A stretch of 64,000 bases of DNA from Butyrivibrio sp. LC3010 (lineage in GTDB: Bacteria; Bacillota; Clostridia; Lachnospirales; Lachnospiraceae), in NCBI RefSeq assembly GCF_000424385.1, contig NZ_AUJU01000004.1, forward strand, positions 124,001-188,000. The letters run 5' to 3'. The first letter of the stretch is position 1. Each line of letters starts with the position of its first letter. The notes under the pieces were generated by a model. It was not told where the DNA came from, made no database searches, and was given only the letters and a program-made list of their open reading frames with translations. The translations under genes and the position numbers were made by a program. Positions 46,831-55,340 of this stretch are shown here, piece after piece.

Positions 46831-48324
46831 ATGAAGAGAATTGAAAAAAGTTTGCTGATATTTATTATCATAATAACAGCAGCAATGATAGTATTTTTAG
46901 GAATAAGGAAGGTTAATTATCATTGTGATGAAATTTGGACTTATGGACTTTCGAATCATATTGGTGGAATTAATCCTGAATTTGAAATTGGAAAGAGCTA
47001 TACAGGAAAAGGACCATTTGAGAGTTTTACGGAGGTTTTAGAGGGAGAGTCATTTAATTATGCCAACGTTTGGGAGAACCAGGCAAAGGATGTTCATCCG
47101 CCATTTTATTATATTTTAATGCATACTATATGCTCTATATTTAAAGGTACATTCAGTAAATGGTATGGAATTTCGTTAAATATTTTTTGGATGACTCTGA
47201 TTTTATCGGTTCTTTATATACTTGCTAAAGAAATAACAAAAAGTATACCGGCTTCCTTTGGAGTTGTTATAGCCTATGCCACATCAGTAGTATTTCTTGA
47301 CACTATGTTGTTGATCAGAATGTATGCACAGTTTACATTTTTTGTAATCCTGTTAATGTATATTTTTAAAAAGAACTGGGATAAAAAGCCGGAAAAACAA
47401 TTTCTGATAAAACTTGGAGTTGTATTGTTTTTTGGTATGTTAACTCACTATTATTTTCTGTTTATTGCATTTTTTATGTGTCTTGTATATGGAGTAAGAC
47501 TCATAATAACAAAGGATAAGATAAGTATAAGGAATTATATTATTTCAATAGCTATAGCTGGATTTGTATATGGTATTGTCTGGTATCACATTTTAGCTCA
47601 TATTTTTAACGGATATAGAGGAGAAGAAGCTATAAAGAAAGCAACCAGTTTTGGAGGCTTGATTTCAGGATTTATGGGTATGCTTGGATTACTAAATAAG
47701 GAGGCTTTTGCTGGTTTTATTATATTATTTATAGTTGTTGGGGTAATCTTCATTATCATGAAATTAAAAGATAAGACGCTATCCATAGACTTTTGTGGAT
47801 ATCTTATTCTTTGCGGTATATTTTATACTCTTATAGTAGGTAAAATTAGCCCGGCTATTACAACTAGATATATAATGCCCATTTCTTGGATATTTATAAT
47901 GTGTGCTTTTTTGGCATGTAGGGAAGTGCTTCAGATTTTTGTTAAATCGAAGATATCTGAATATATGATAATAGCTTTATTCTGTATTATTTCATTTTTT
48001 AATCTGGCAACTAGAGATTTTTATATTCCAATGGATTATAATGATACGAACAAAATGGCTGCCATTAAGATGGCGGAAGAGAAAAATGTAGTGGTTTATG
48101 TTGATCTTAACTGGAAAATTCTGTATGATTTTGTAATACTTCAGAAAGCGAATAGCTATGTATTTACAGATGAGAAGACTTTTTGGCAGACAATAGATGC
48201 ACAAAAGGAAGATTACATTTTGATTCTTAACCTCGAAGAGGACAAAGAAAATCCAATAGAAAAAATTGATGCTGAATTATTATATGATGATGGATTAAAT
48301 TACTACTATATGGTAAAAAAGTGA
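46831..48324 (+). CDS. GT39/ArnT-like membrane glycosyltransferase
   Basis: 497 residues with GAGGAA upstream. After the first membrane helix the loop KVNYHCDEIWTYGLSNHIGG carries the catalytic-type Asp-Glu, and KDVHPPFYYILMHTICSIF is the HPPxYY stretch typical of GT39 relatives. About eleven membrane segments and a short C-terminal outer domain follow. Last gene of the unbroken + strand run; a perfect inverted repeat follows. Confidence 0.85.
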   Translation: MKRIEKSLLIFIIIITAAMIVFLGIRKVNYHCDEIWTYGLSNHIGGINPEFEIGKSYTGKGPFESFTEVLEGESFNYANVWENQAKDVHPPFYYILMHTICSIFKGTFSKWYGISLNIFWMTLILSVLYILAKEITKSIPASFGVVIAYATSVVFLDTMLLIRMYAQFTFFVILLMYIFKKNWDKKPEKQFLIKLGVVLFFGMLTHYYFLFIAFFMCLVYGVRLIITKDKISIRNYIISIAIAGFVYGIVWYHILAHIFNGYRGEEAIKKATSFGGLISGFMGMLGLLNKEAFAGFIILFIVVGVIFIIMKLKDKTLSIDFCGYLILCGIFYTLIVGKISPAITTRYIMPISWIFIMCAFLACREVLQIFVKSKISEYMIIALFCIISFFNLATRDFYIPMDYNDTNKMAAIKMAEEKNVVVYVDLNWKILYDFVILQKANSYVFTDEKTFWQTIDAQKEDYILILNLEEDKENPIEKIDAELLYDDGLNYYYMVKK

Positions 48325-48360
48325 TTCAAAAATAATTGCAATTTTATAAAATGACTATTA

Positions 48361-48405
48361 ATGAATAAATCAACAGAGCTCATATTGCTCTGTTGATTTA
48401 TTCAT
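48361..48405 (+). terminator. Perfect 19-bp bidirectional terminator
   Basis: ATGAATAAATCAACAGAGC pairs fully with GCTCTGTTGATTTATTCAT around a 7-nt loop. It lies between convergent genes and includes the stop codon of the minus-strand GH5 gene. Confidence 0.9.
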
Positions 48406-49885
48406 ATAGATTAACTATAATAGCCAAATTACCTGATTCAATAGCTGCTTTGTATTTATGTAAAGAAGTAGACTCATGAGCATTATTTATACCTATTCGA
48501 ACATATGAGCTACCGATAGGAATTGATAAGTTTTTTTCAGTAAAACCATCCCAATCATTTATTTTTTCTAGTAGATTCCCTTTAGAATCAAAAAAGTATA
48601 TATAATGAATACGCTGATCGGACATATTAGATCTTGCATATAATCCAATATATATCGTTTTTTTAGTTTTGGGTATATCGTATCCACCATTTTTGTTTTT
48701 GTTTACTACAATAGTGCCCCAATTGCTATCTGAAATAAGTTCACCTGTATCCTGATTGATTGTCATATATGAATAATCATCCCAGGAAGATAAAACAGTA
48801 GAATCGTTTGAGGTATAAGCTCTAGGTGTCATTATGGCAGATATCATAGACTCATTACAAGTTAATGTCTTTCTGTCAATAATTGCGAAATCACTGCCAT
48901 TATCCCAATATATGCATTTTATACCATGATCAGCAGCGCGTGATACATAATTTGAAGCATGTATAGCTCGATATTCAGAAGGAGTGAAGCTATCTGTTGA
49001 GCCCCATTCATCGATTATTACTGGAGCACCTGCTTTTTCAGAAAAGGCTTGTAAAGAAGAAAAAACTAGATCAATCGCTTGATCAAATTGAGGAGAATAA
49101 TCGTGAACAGATATAATCAACTTATCCTGTACGATATCCTTTGGTAAAACATAAGCATCTTGAAATTGATCACCTGTTGCGTGAAGGAGAGTCGGAACTA
49201 ATAAAATTCGATTATTGTTTTCGTCACCGGAGCTTCTGATAACATCAACGAATAATTGGTTAAGCTCATTCATCTGCTGGGCAGCTTTTTTGCCAAAACT
49301 CCAGTATTTTTCATAATTATCTACTTCATTGTAAGCTTCAAATAATAAATGCGTATCGTAAGAAGAGAAAGTTGTTGCAATTTCTGTCCAAAGGGAAGTT
49401 GCATCGGCTTTAATTTGATTGAATTCTTTTTCATTTACACCTGTGTGGAAGAGGTTTCCATCATGATGGATATTGATTATTACATAAAGATCATCTGAAA
49501 CACAGTAGTCCACAACTTCCTTAACTCTTTTTAACCAATCAGGATGAATGTGCAGATTGCCTTTATCATCACGAAAAGTATGAGTATGCCAGGTTACCGG
49601 TACTCTAATAATATTAAAGCCCAGCTCTTTGACATAATCAATTTGTTCCTTGGTAATTTCGGGATTTCCCCAAATGGTTTCCTGGGAAAGGTTTCCATCA
49701 CCTGTAGGCTCTCCATAATGAGAATCCAGAGAGTTTCCAAGATTCCAACCGCTAGTCATCTGATTTACGAATGCATTTGCAGTAATATCTGTATTTGCTG
49801 CAAATGAAAAGAAGAATGTGAAATGAAAAGATGTGCAGAATACTATGATAAATATAAAAATAAAGCTAATAGATTTTATTTTCAT
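48398..49885 (-). CDS. Secreted GH5 glucanase with C-terminal accessory domain
   Basis: 495 residues from the ATG at 49885 (GGAG 5 nt upstream on the minus strand). A signal peptide covers about 1-28. The catalytic domain has SGWNLGNSLDS, FNIIRVPVTWH, IINIHHDGNLF, AYNEVDN (acid/base Glu), ISVHDYSP and VIIDEWGS (nucleophile Glu), the GH5 order. NEV replaces the usual NEP. The last 130 residues form a beta-rich domain that I do not recognise. It should cut beta-glucan outside the cell, either dietary or the cell's own polymer. It runs against the surrounding genes. Confidence 0.92.
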   Translation of the reverse strand: MKIKSISFIFIFIIVFCTSFHFTFFFSFAANTDITANAFVNQMTSGWNLGNSLDSHYGEPTGDGNLSQETIWGNPEITKEQIDYVKELGFNIIRVPVTWHTHTFRDDKGNLHIHPDWLKRVKEVVDYCVSDDLYVIINIHHDGNLFHTGVNEKEFNQIKADATSLWTEIATTFSSYDTHLLFEAYNEVDNYEKYWSFGKKAAQQMNELNQLFVDVIRSSGDENNNRILLVPTLLHATGDQFQDAYVLPKDIVQDKLIISVHDYSPQFDQAIDLVFSSLQAFSEKAGAPVIIDEWGSTDSFTPSEYRAIHASNYVSRAADHGIKCIYWDNGSDFAIIDRKTLTCNESMISAIMTPRAYTSNDSTVLSSWDDYSYMTINQDTGELISDSNWGTIVVNKNKNGGYDIPKTKKTIYIGLYARSNMSDQRIHYIYFFDSKGNLLEKINDWDGFTEKNLSIPIGSSYVRIGINNAHESTSLHKYKAAIESGNLAIIVNLYE

Positions 49886-50068
49886 ATAAACTCCAATATT
49901 TGAGAAAAATAATCTTTGATTTTTTATGTAATCAACGAATATAGTTAAATACATTAATGAATTAAGAGTATATGGCGATTATATATTCTTGTTTTTTATA
50001 CTGATAATATTATAATAAAGTGTCAATAACAAACAAGATTCTATGTAATTTTTTAGGATGAGTGATAA

Positions 50069-51754
50069 ATGGAAAATGGCAGAATAAAAAATGAAATCAA
50101 AAAAATAATCATATCGATTACTTTAGCGACTGTAGTACTGTTGATGTCAGGAGTAATGCGACCCTTATATGCAGATGTGGACAATTTTACAATTTCGCTT
50201 GTAACAAATGGGTTATATGATACAGAGAATTATTGTATTCATTTACATCCTTTACTATGCATAATAATAAAAATGATTTGTATGGTTTTTCCAAAGGCTG
50301 ATGGATTTTTATTATTATCACATTTTCTGATATGGCTTGAACTTACTTGGATTGTATATTTATCCTTGACTTTACCAAAAAGCAGGGCTTTTCAGGTAGG
50401 GGGGTGTGGCCTTGCTATTTTTGTGGTTATTGCTACTGGTTTATTTAGTGCAAATTACACAATTCAAGGAGCATCATTTGTTTTTACTGGATGGCTAACT
50501 TTTTTTGTGGGAAATTGTGAAAAAAAGACTGTGTTCAGAACTTTGGGAATAGTTTTTATCTTTTTTGGTACAATGTGGAGAATTAAAGCAGCTTTAATTT
50601 TTTTACCTTTCATAATATTGGAGCTTTTTACCATTTTATATGAAAGCCTCATATTGTCATTAAAAAAACAGCATAATTGGACATGGAATACTATTGTATT
50701 TGCTATGGTTATAATTTTGATTATAAGTCAGAATTATGTAGAAAAAACTGAACAATATTCAGATGCTGTAAGATATGATCAGGAAAGGACAATATTAGAA
50801 GATTATCCTGTCCTGGAATGGAATGATATTAGTGGGAAACTTAATAATATTGATGAATTGGATTATGATGCTGTTTTACAGTGGTTTTTGCTGGATACTG
50901 ATAGGCTTAATTCAGATACTTATGGCAAAATAGCATCAGTTGCAGCTACAACAAGATATCCATTAAACCTATCTGGAATCAAAACCGCAAGCATAATAAT
51001 GGTGAAATTTGTTATTAGTCAAACCAAAGTATTGTGGCTCGTTTTAATAAATATAATATTAACGATACTGATTATTCTGTTTAGTAAGATTGCTTTATAT
51101 AGAAAAGTAGAAAGCATATTAGCAGTTCTTGGTGGGATAATAATACTTTTATATTTTACTATACTTGGACGTGCATTTTTGCGTATCTGGTATGCTGTGA
51201 TATATGCGATTTTCTTAATTTTATTATTACAAGTAATTAGAATGACTAGGGAAGACGGAATTTCAAAAAAACAACTTTTTCTTAGTGCTTTGATTGCGAT
51301 TATCTCAATTATTTCTGTAATGTTAATATGCATACATCAAGGCTTTACTAAGCCTAATACTGCATTACTTGCCAGAAGCGATATGACTGATGAATTATTT
51401 GAAAAAACTTGTATAGGTAATGATTTCTATTTTTGGGGAGATTGGTTCACAAAAGTATCGGATTATTATATGAGTGAAGGAAGACTCCCGAAAGAAGAAT
51501 TCCTAAATCATAATTCAGATGTAGGAAGCTGGGTTTTCGGACAAAAATATTACATTAAAAATTTGGCTGATGTGGGCATTTCAAATCCAATAAAAGCATT
51601 ATTAGAAAGAGATAATACATATTATATAGCAGATGATTGTCAGTTTGCTCTAAAATATGTGCGAAGATTTTATGGAGAAGATATAGAAGCAGTTCAGGTG
51701 GATGTAATATATAGCACTCCGGTATGGAAGTTTGTTCATGCAAGCAAGTCATAA
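50069..51754 (+). CDS. Multi-pass membrane protein, GT-C-like
   Basis: 561 residues with AGGATG before the ATG. About ten hydrophobic segments. The first outer loop MRPLYADVDNFTISLVTNGL with HLHPLLCII resembles the acidic loop and HP motif of GT-C enzymes, but is too diverged to be sure. A C-terminal outer domain of about 110 residues follows. It begins the second + strand block, leading into the RiPP-like genes. Function inferred only from topology and context. Confidence 0.6.
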   Translation: MENGRIKNEIKKIIISITLATVVLLMSGVMRPLYADVDNFTISLVTNGLYDTENYCIHLHPLLCIIIKMICMVFPKADGFLLLSHFLIWLELTWIVYLSLTLPKSRAFQVGGCGLAIFVVIATGLFSANYTIQGASFVFTGWLTFFVGNCEKKTVFRTLGIVFIFFGTMWRIKAALIFLPFIILELFTILYESLILSLKKQHNWTWNTIVFAMVIILIISQNYVEKTEQYSDAVRYDQERTILEDYPVLEWNDISGKLNNIDELDYDAVLQWFLLDTDRLNSDTYGKIASVAATTRYPLNLSGIKTASIIMVKFVISQTKVLWLVLINIILTILIILFSKIALYRKVESILAVLGGIIILLYFTILGRAFLRIWYAVIYAIFLILLLQVIRMTREDGISKKQLFLSALIAIISIISVMLICIHQGFTKPNTALLARSDMTDELFEKTCIGNDFYFWGDWFTKVSDYYMSEGRLPKEEFLNHNSDVGSWVFGQKYYIKNLADVGISNPIKALLERDNTYYIADDCQFALKYVRRFYGEDIEAVQVDVIYSTPVWKFVHASKS

Positions 51755-51873
51755 ATACTTTACATGAATAATAAATCAAAAGAGTATAAGATTATATTTG
51801 AAGAGATATATTGATGATCTTGAAAAATCAATGTATTTAGGAATATGGATAACTATATTAAAAAAGGATTTAT

Positions 51874-52878
51874 ATGAAAAGGTATACTTTATACGGACTT
51901 ACAATTGAATCAGAAGTAGAGTTCATGCAGCTTGATGAAATCAATTCGGCACAAGAGGGCAGTAGTGAAATACAAATTGATGCTACTATTAGGCAGCGAG
52001 AATGTGAATATGAAGTAATAGATTATTTAACTGAACATGATTCCTTGAAAAGAAAATATGAAATTGGACTTGAGTATTCATGTTTTATGAATATAGGAGG
52101 ATATTTTGTTATCCAAAATGGAAGGGAGATTATTTTTCAGACAAAAGAAGACTATACGCCAGAAAAAGTATCTCCTTGGCTTCTAGGATTTTCAATGGCA
52201 ATGTTACTTTTGCAAAGAAGAATTCTTGCTATTCATTGCAGCGCAGTTACTGATGGTGATAGCGGTGCATTCCTTATTTCAGGGGAGATGGGAGCAGGTA
52301 AATCATCACTTACGAGAAAGCTTATCGAAAAGGGTTTCAAGATAATGGCTGATGATGTAGCTGCTGTAAAAATGGAAGCAGTAGCTTATGATAATGAAGA
52401 AAATAAAAGATTAAGTGCCGATTATATTGAAACCTGGAACGTGTTGGATCATGCAATGGTTTTTCCGGCATTCCCTTACCAAAAGTTATGCAGGAATGAA
52501 GTAGAGAGCAGAAATTTTTCTAAAGATGAAATAATATATATCGATGAAAATAAGGATAAATTTTTGGTTCCAGTTAAGGAATGCTTTGTTGATAAACCGA
52601 AGAAGTTGAAATTTATGATATATTTAATCACTGCAGATATAAAAGAACTTAAGGTACAAAGACTCTCTGGGCTTGATCAGTTTATGGCTTTAAGAAATAA
52701 TATTTTTTTGCATAGGCTATTTGGTGAATGGGAGAATGATAAAGAAATTATTGAATTATGTATGAGAGTATCGGGGAAATGTCCTGTATACTTGATATTG
52801 AGACCAAAAGAAGGGTACTATCAGGAACAGATTTCTGATGAAGTAATACGTATAAATAATGAAGTAAGAAATTTTTAG
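51874..52878 (+). CDS. HPr-kinase-like protein (lasso K-like)
   Basis: 334 residues with AAGGAT upstream. IHCSAV near 120, the P-loop ISGEMGAGKSSLTRKL (137-150) and MADDVAAV near 158 form the nucleotide site of the HPr kinase/phosphatase fold. The N-terminal HPrK domain and the HPr-binding K/M loop are not evident, so it is not a true HprK. Such proteins in lasso clusters (PadeK of paeninodin) phosphorylate the C-terminal Ser of the precursor; the precursor candidate at 54907 also ends in Ser. It lies 18 nt before the cyclase-like gene. Confidence 0.85.
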   Translation: MKRYTLYGLTIESEVEFMQLDEINSAQEGSSEIQIDATIRQRECEYEVIDYLTEHDSLKRKYEIGLEYSCFMNIGGYFVIQNGREIIFQTKEDYTPEKVSPWLLGFSMAMLLLQRRILAIHCSAVTDGDSGAFLISGEMGAGKSSLTRKLIEKGFKIMADDVAAVKMEAVAYDNEENKRLSADYIETWNVLDHAMVFPAFPYQKLCRNEVESRNFSKDEIIYIDENKDKFLVPVKECFVDKPKKLKFMIYLITADIKELKVQRLSGLDQFMALRNNIFLHRLFGEWENDKEIIELCMRVSGKCPVYLILRPKEGYYQEQISDEVIRINNEVRNF

Positions 52879-52896
52879 AATTACAAGAGGTGGAAA

Positions 52897-54828
52897 ATGT
52901 CAGCTATTTGGGGGCACATAGAATTTGGTGAAAGCAATTGCTTAGTAGAATCAATGTCTTCTGAGTATAAACGAAAATGCAAGCTTGATAATATTAATGA
53001 AGTTAGATTCAAAAATTCGCTAATAGGTTCGGGGTTACAAATTATTAACGATGAAGATAATTTTGAGAATATGCCCTATATAGTGGATGATGGGAATACT
53101 ATTATTGTTGCTGATTGCATACTTGATAACAGAGTGGAATTATTATCACAACTTTTTCCGGGATATTCGGGTATAGAAGATGATCCTTTAGTTCCGAGTG
53201 TAAAACTATTATCATTTGCTTATGAAAAATGGCATTATGACTTTGTAAAGTATATTAAGGGTATATTTTCTATTGCCATTTATAATACCATAGAAAATAG
53301 AGTATTCCTTTGTACAGACAGAACATCTAGTAGATGTTTGTATTATTATAAGGATAATAACAGTCTGACATTTTCAACTTTACTTAGTCCAATTAAGGAG
53401 TTATATCCTGAAATAAGCAAAAATGAGATGTATTTAAGGGATTTCCTGTTAAGTCCTGGGGTTATGCCAAATTTGTCTTCTACAGAAACCCCATGGGAAA
53501 ATGTATATATTATTGAAGCCGGTTGTTATTTAATGGTTGAGTCCGATGATGTGAATTTATATAGATATTATGAACCTAAAGTATATGAAATATCTGATGA
53601 AATAGATGTTTTAAAAGATGATTTTCTTAGTATATATAGGAATGCGGTTTCTCAAGCACTTAGAACTAATGGCGAGGTGGGAATAGCATTAAGTGGAGGA
53701 ATGGATTCGACATCAGTTGCAGCTTTGGCAGCTCCGAAACTTCAACAAAAGGGCAAAAACTTAATTTCATATACATACGTTCCACATTATGACATGACTC
53801 CATTTTATAAGCGTGAGTATATTACAAATGAATCTGCTTATGTTAGGGAAATGGCTAAAGCTTACCCGAATATTGAAACAAATTTTACAGATAATGGAGG
53901 AAAAAGCTTTTTTGGTTATATTGATGAGATTATTGATATTTTGGAAATACCATTTAAAGCTTATGTTAATCTGCCATTATTGTTAGAAATATATAGAACA
54001 GCTTATCAAAGAGGCTGTAAGATATTCCTTAATGGGCAAACCGGAAATAACAGTGTTTCTTTTGGTGATATTGATGATATTGTTTTTGAGTTGTATGAAT
54101 CCGGAGAATATTTTAAAGCCTTAAAATATTACAATAATTATTGTAAAATTGCGGGTATTAGTAGAAAATATAATATTCCTATAGAAATAAAGAAAACTTT
54201 AAATCAGAGAAAAATTAACATGGAACAAATAGGATTAGATGAAGAATTAATTAATCCATACGTGAATATAAGCCTTCTGGATGAGTATAGTTTTACTGAT
54301 AGAAATAAAAGTGGTTTACCTTTAACAAATGTAGCAGCAATAACTGCAAAGGAGGACTTTAAAAAAATACTATATATGCTGCCAGCTTTATCTTACATAG
54401 GAGCTATGGAAACTAAAATGGGGTTGTATACCGGGATTGTAATACGTGATCCCACAAGAAGCCCAGAAGTTCTTGATTATTGTCAATCAATTCCGTATCA
54501 TTATTACTGTTATAATGGTATACCAAGATACTTAATACGCGGCTTTATGAGCGAATTACTTCCTAAATGTATACTGTTTCCAATATTTAAAAGAGGAATA
54601 CAGAGTACAGATTGGATATATAGACTGGAAAATGAAAATCGTATCTATGAACTTGTTAATAATGAATATAAGTTAGATAATTTAAATAAATATCTGAATA
54701 TTTCGGCCATTAAAAAAGTGATTCATGATAGAAAAGCATTTTCATTAGAAAACGAAGATGAGTATTTATACCTGTTTATAACATATATTTTTAGTCGGTA
54801 TTATAGAAGAAAAATATTACAAGTTTGA
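52897..54828 (+). CDS. Asparagine-synthetase-like lasso cyclase candidate (lasso C-like)
   Basis: 643 residues with GAGGTGG upstream. The N-terminal glutaminase-like domain begins MSAIWGHIEF, so the catalytic Cys2 of true class II amidotransferases is Ser. The synthetase domain has the ATP loop GIALSGGMDSTSVAALA (266-271 = SGGMDS) and a late VIRDPTRSPEVLDYCQSIPY with GIPRYLIRGFM. Loss of Cys2 argues against glutamine-dependent asparagine synthesis and fits a cyclase that activates an Asp/Glu side chain for attack by the peptide's own amine. Flanked by the HPr-kinase-like and precursor-like genes. Confidence 0.83.
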   Translation: MSAIWGHIEFGESNCLVESMSSEYKRKCKLDNINEVRFKNSLIGSGLQIINDEDNFENMPYIVDDGNTIIVADCILDNRVELLSQLFPGYSGIEDDPLVPSVKLLSFAYEKWHYDFVKYIKGIFSIAIYNTIENRVFLCTDRTSSRCLYYYKDNNSLTFSTLLSPIKELYPEISKNEMYLRDFLLSPGVMPNLSSTETPWENVYIIEAGCYLMVESDDVNLYRYYEPKVYEISDEIDVLKDDFLSIYRNAVSQALRTNGEVGIALSGGMDSTSVAALAAPKLQQKGKNLISYTYVPHYDMTPFYKREYITNESAYVREMAKAYPNIETNFTDNGGKSFFGYIDEIIDILEIPFKAYVNLPLLLEIYRTAYQRGCKIFLNGQTGNNSVSFGDIDDIVFELYESGEYFKALKYYNNYCKIAGISRKYNIPIEIKKTLNQRKINMEQIGLDEELINPYVNISLLDEYSFTDRNKSGLPLTNVAAITAKEDFKKILYMLPALSYIGAMETKMGLYTGIVIRDPTRSPEVLDYCQSIPYHYYCYNGIPRYLIRGFMSELLPKCILFPIFKRGIQSTDWIYRLENENRIYELVNNEYKLDNLNKYLNISAIKKVIHDRKAFSLENEDEYLYLFITYIFSRYYRRKILQV

Positions 54829-54847
54829 TAGAATGGTATACATATAT

Positions 54848-54877
54848 TTGATAAGTATGTATATTATAAATTGTAAT
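54848..54877 (+). promoter_or_regulatory. Candidate promoter of the precursor gene
   Basis: TTGATA (54848-54853), 18-bp spacer, TGTAAT (54872-54877), 30 nt before the start of the small gene and after the stop of the cyclase-like gene. Each hexamer matches consensus at five of six positions. Called by eye. Confidence 0.45.
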
Positions 54878-54906
54878 TTATATATTGTTTTGGAGGAATG
54901 TTTACA

Positions 54907-55143
54907 ATGAAGAAATGGGAAAATGCTGATATTAATTTTATTGAGTTGAGTTCTACTGAAGAACATTGGCTTGGTAAAATGTGGGATGGAGGTTATATTG
55001 GAGACGGACATATATCAGGACATGCTACTAATGATCCAAAGGAATCGGTTATTCCTGCAATTCCGTTGACTCCTGCTAAACCGACACCTCATCCGGTAGA
55101 TCCGGTAAATCCTGATGATAGCAGAACAGATGTACTTAGCTAA
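54907..55143 (+). CDS. Lasso-type RiPP precursor peptide candidate
   Basis: 78 residues from the ATG at 54907 (GGAGGA 9 nt upstream; the ATG at 54898 is too close to it). The leader-like start MKKWENADINFIELSST resembles paeninodin-type leaders, which have a W and a spaced hydrophobic pattern and end in T at the next-to-last position. Cutting two residues after T17 would leave a core starting E19 with Asp at core position 9, where a lasso ring acceptor is expected. Glu in position 1 would be unusual. Then come a Gly/His-rich stretch (GGYIGDGHISGH), a Pro-rich part, and the end RTDVLS with terminal Ser. A terminator follows. Confidence 0.65.
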   Translation: MKKWENADINFIELSSTEEHWLGKMWDGGYIGDGHISGHATNDPKESVIPAIPLTPAKPTPHPVDPVNPDDSRTDVLS

Positions 55144-55181
55144 TGCTGTGTTATTATTCTAAATAATTATCATTGAATTAC

Positions 55182-55220
55182 AAAAGAGGATGGAACTGCT
55201 TTTTTCATCCTCTTTTATAA
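55182..55220 (+). terminator. Terminator after the precursor gene
   Basis: AAAAGAGGATG / CATCCTCTTTT, 11-bp stem with a 13-nt loop, then ATAATC. The T-rich 3' arm serves as the U tract. Confidence 0.75.
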
Positions 55221-55340
55221 TCTAGTTTTTTAGTAGTAGATAAGGAATACAGAGCTTAGGAAATACCTTCAAAGTTTATATGGTGTTTTCTTGAATGCGC
55301 AATAAATATGAGAGTAATGGAGTTAGCTGATTGATGAGAA

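Noticed and set aside
51874..52878. True HPr kinase/phosphatase HprK
   Set aside because: The HprK N-terminal domain and the HPr-contact motif are not seen and no carbon-catabolite genes are nearby.
52897..54828. Ordinary asparagine synthetase AsnB
   Set aside because: Cys2 needed for glutamine hydrolysis is Ser, and the neighbours are HPr-kinase-like and precursor-like genes.
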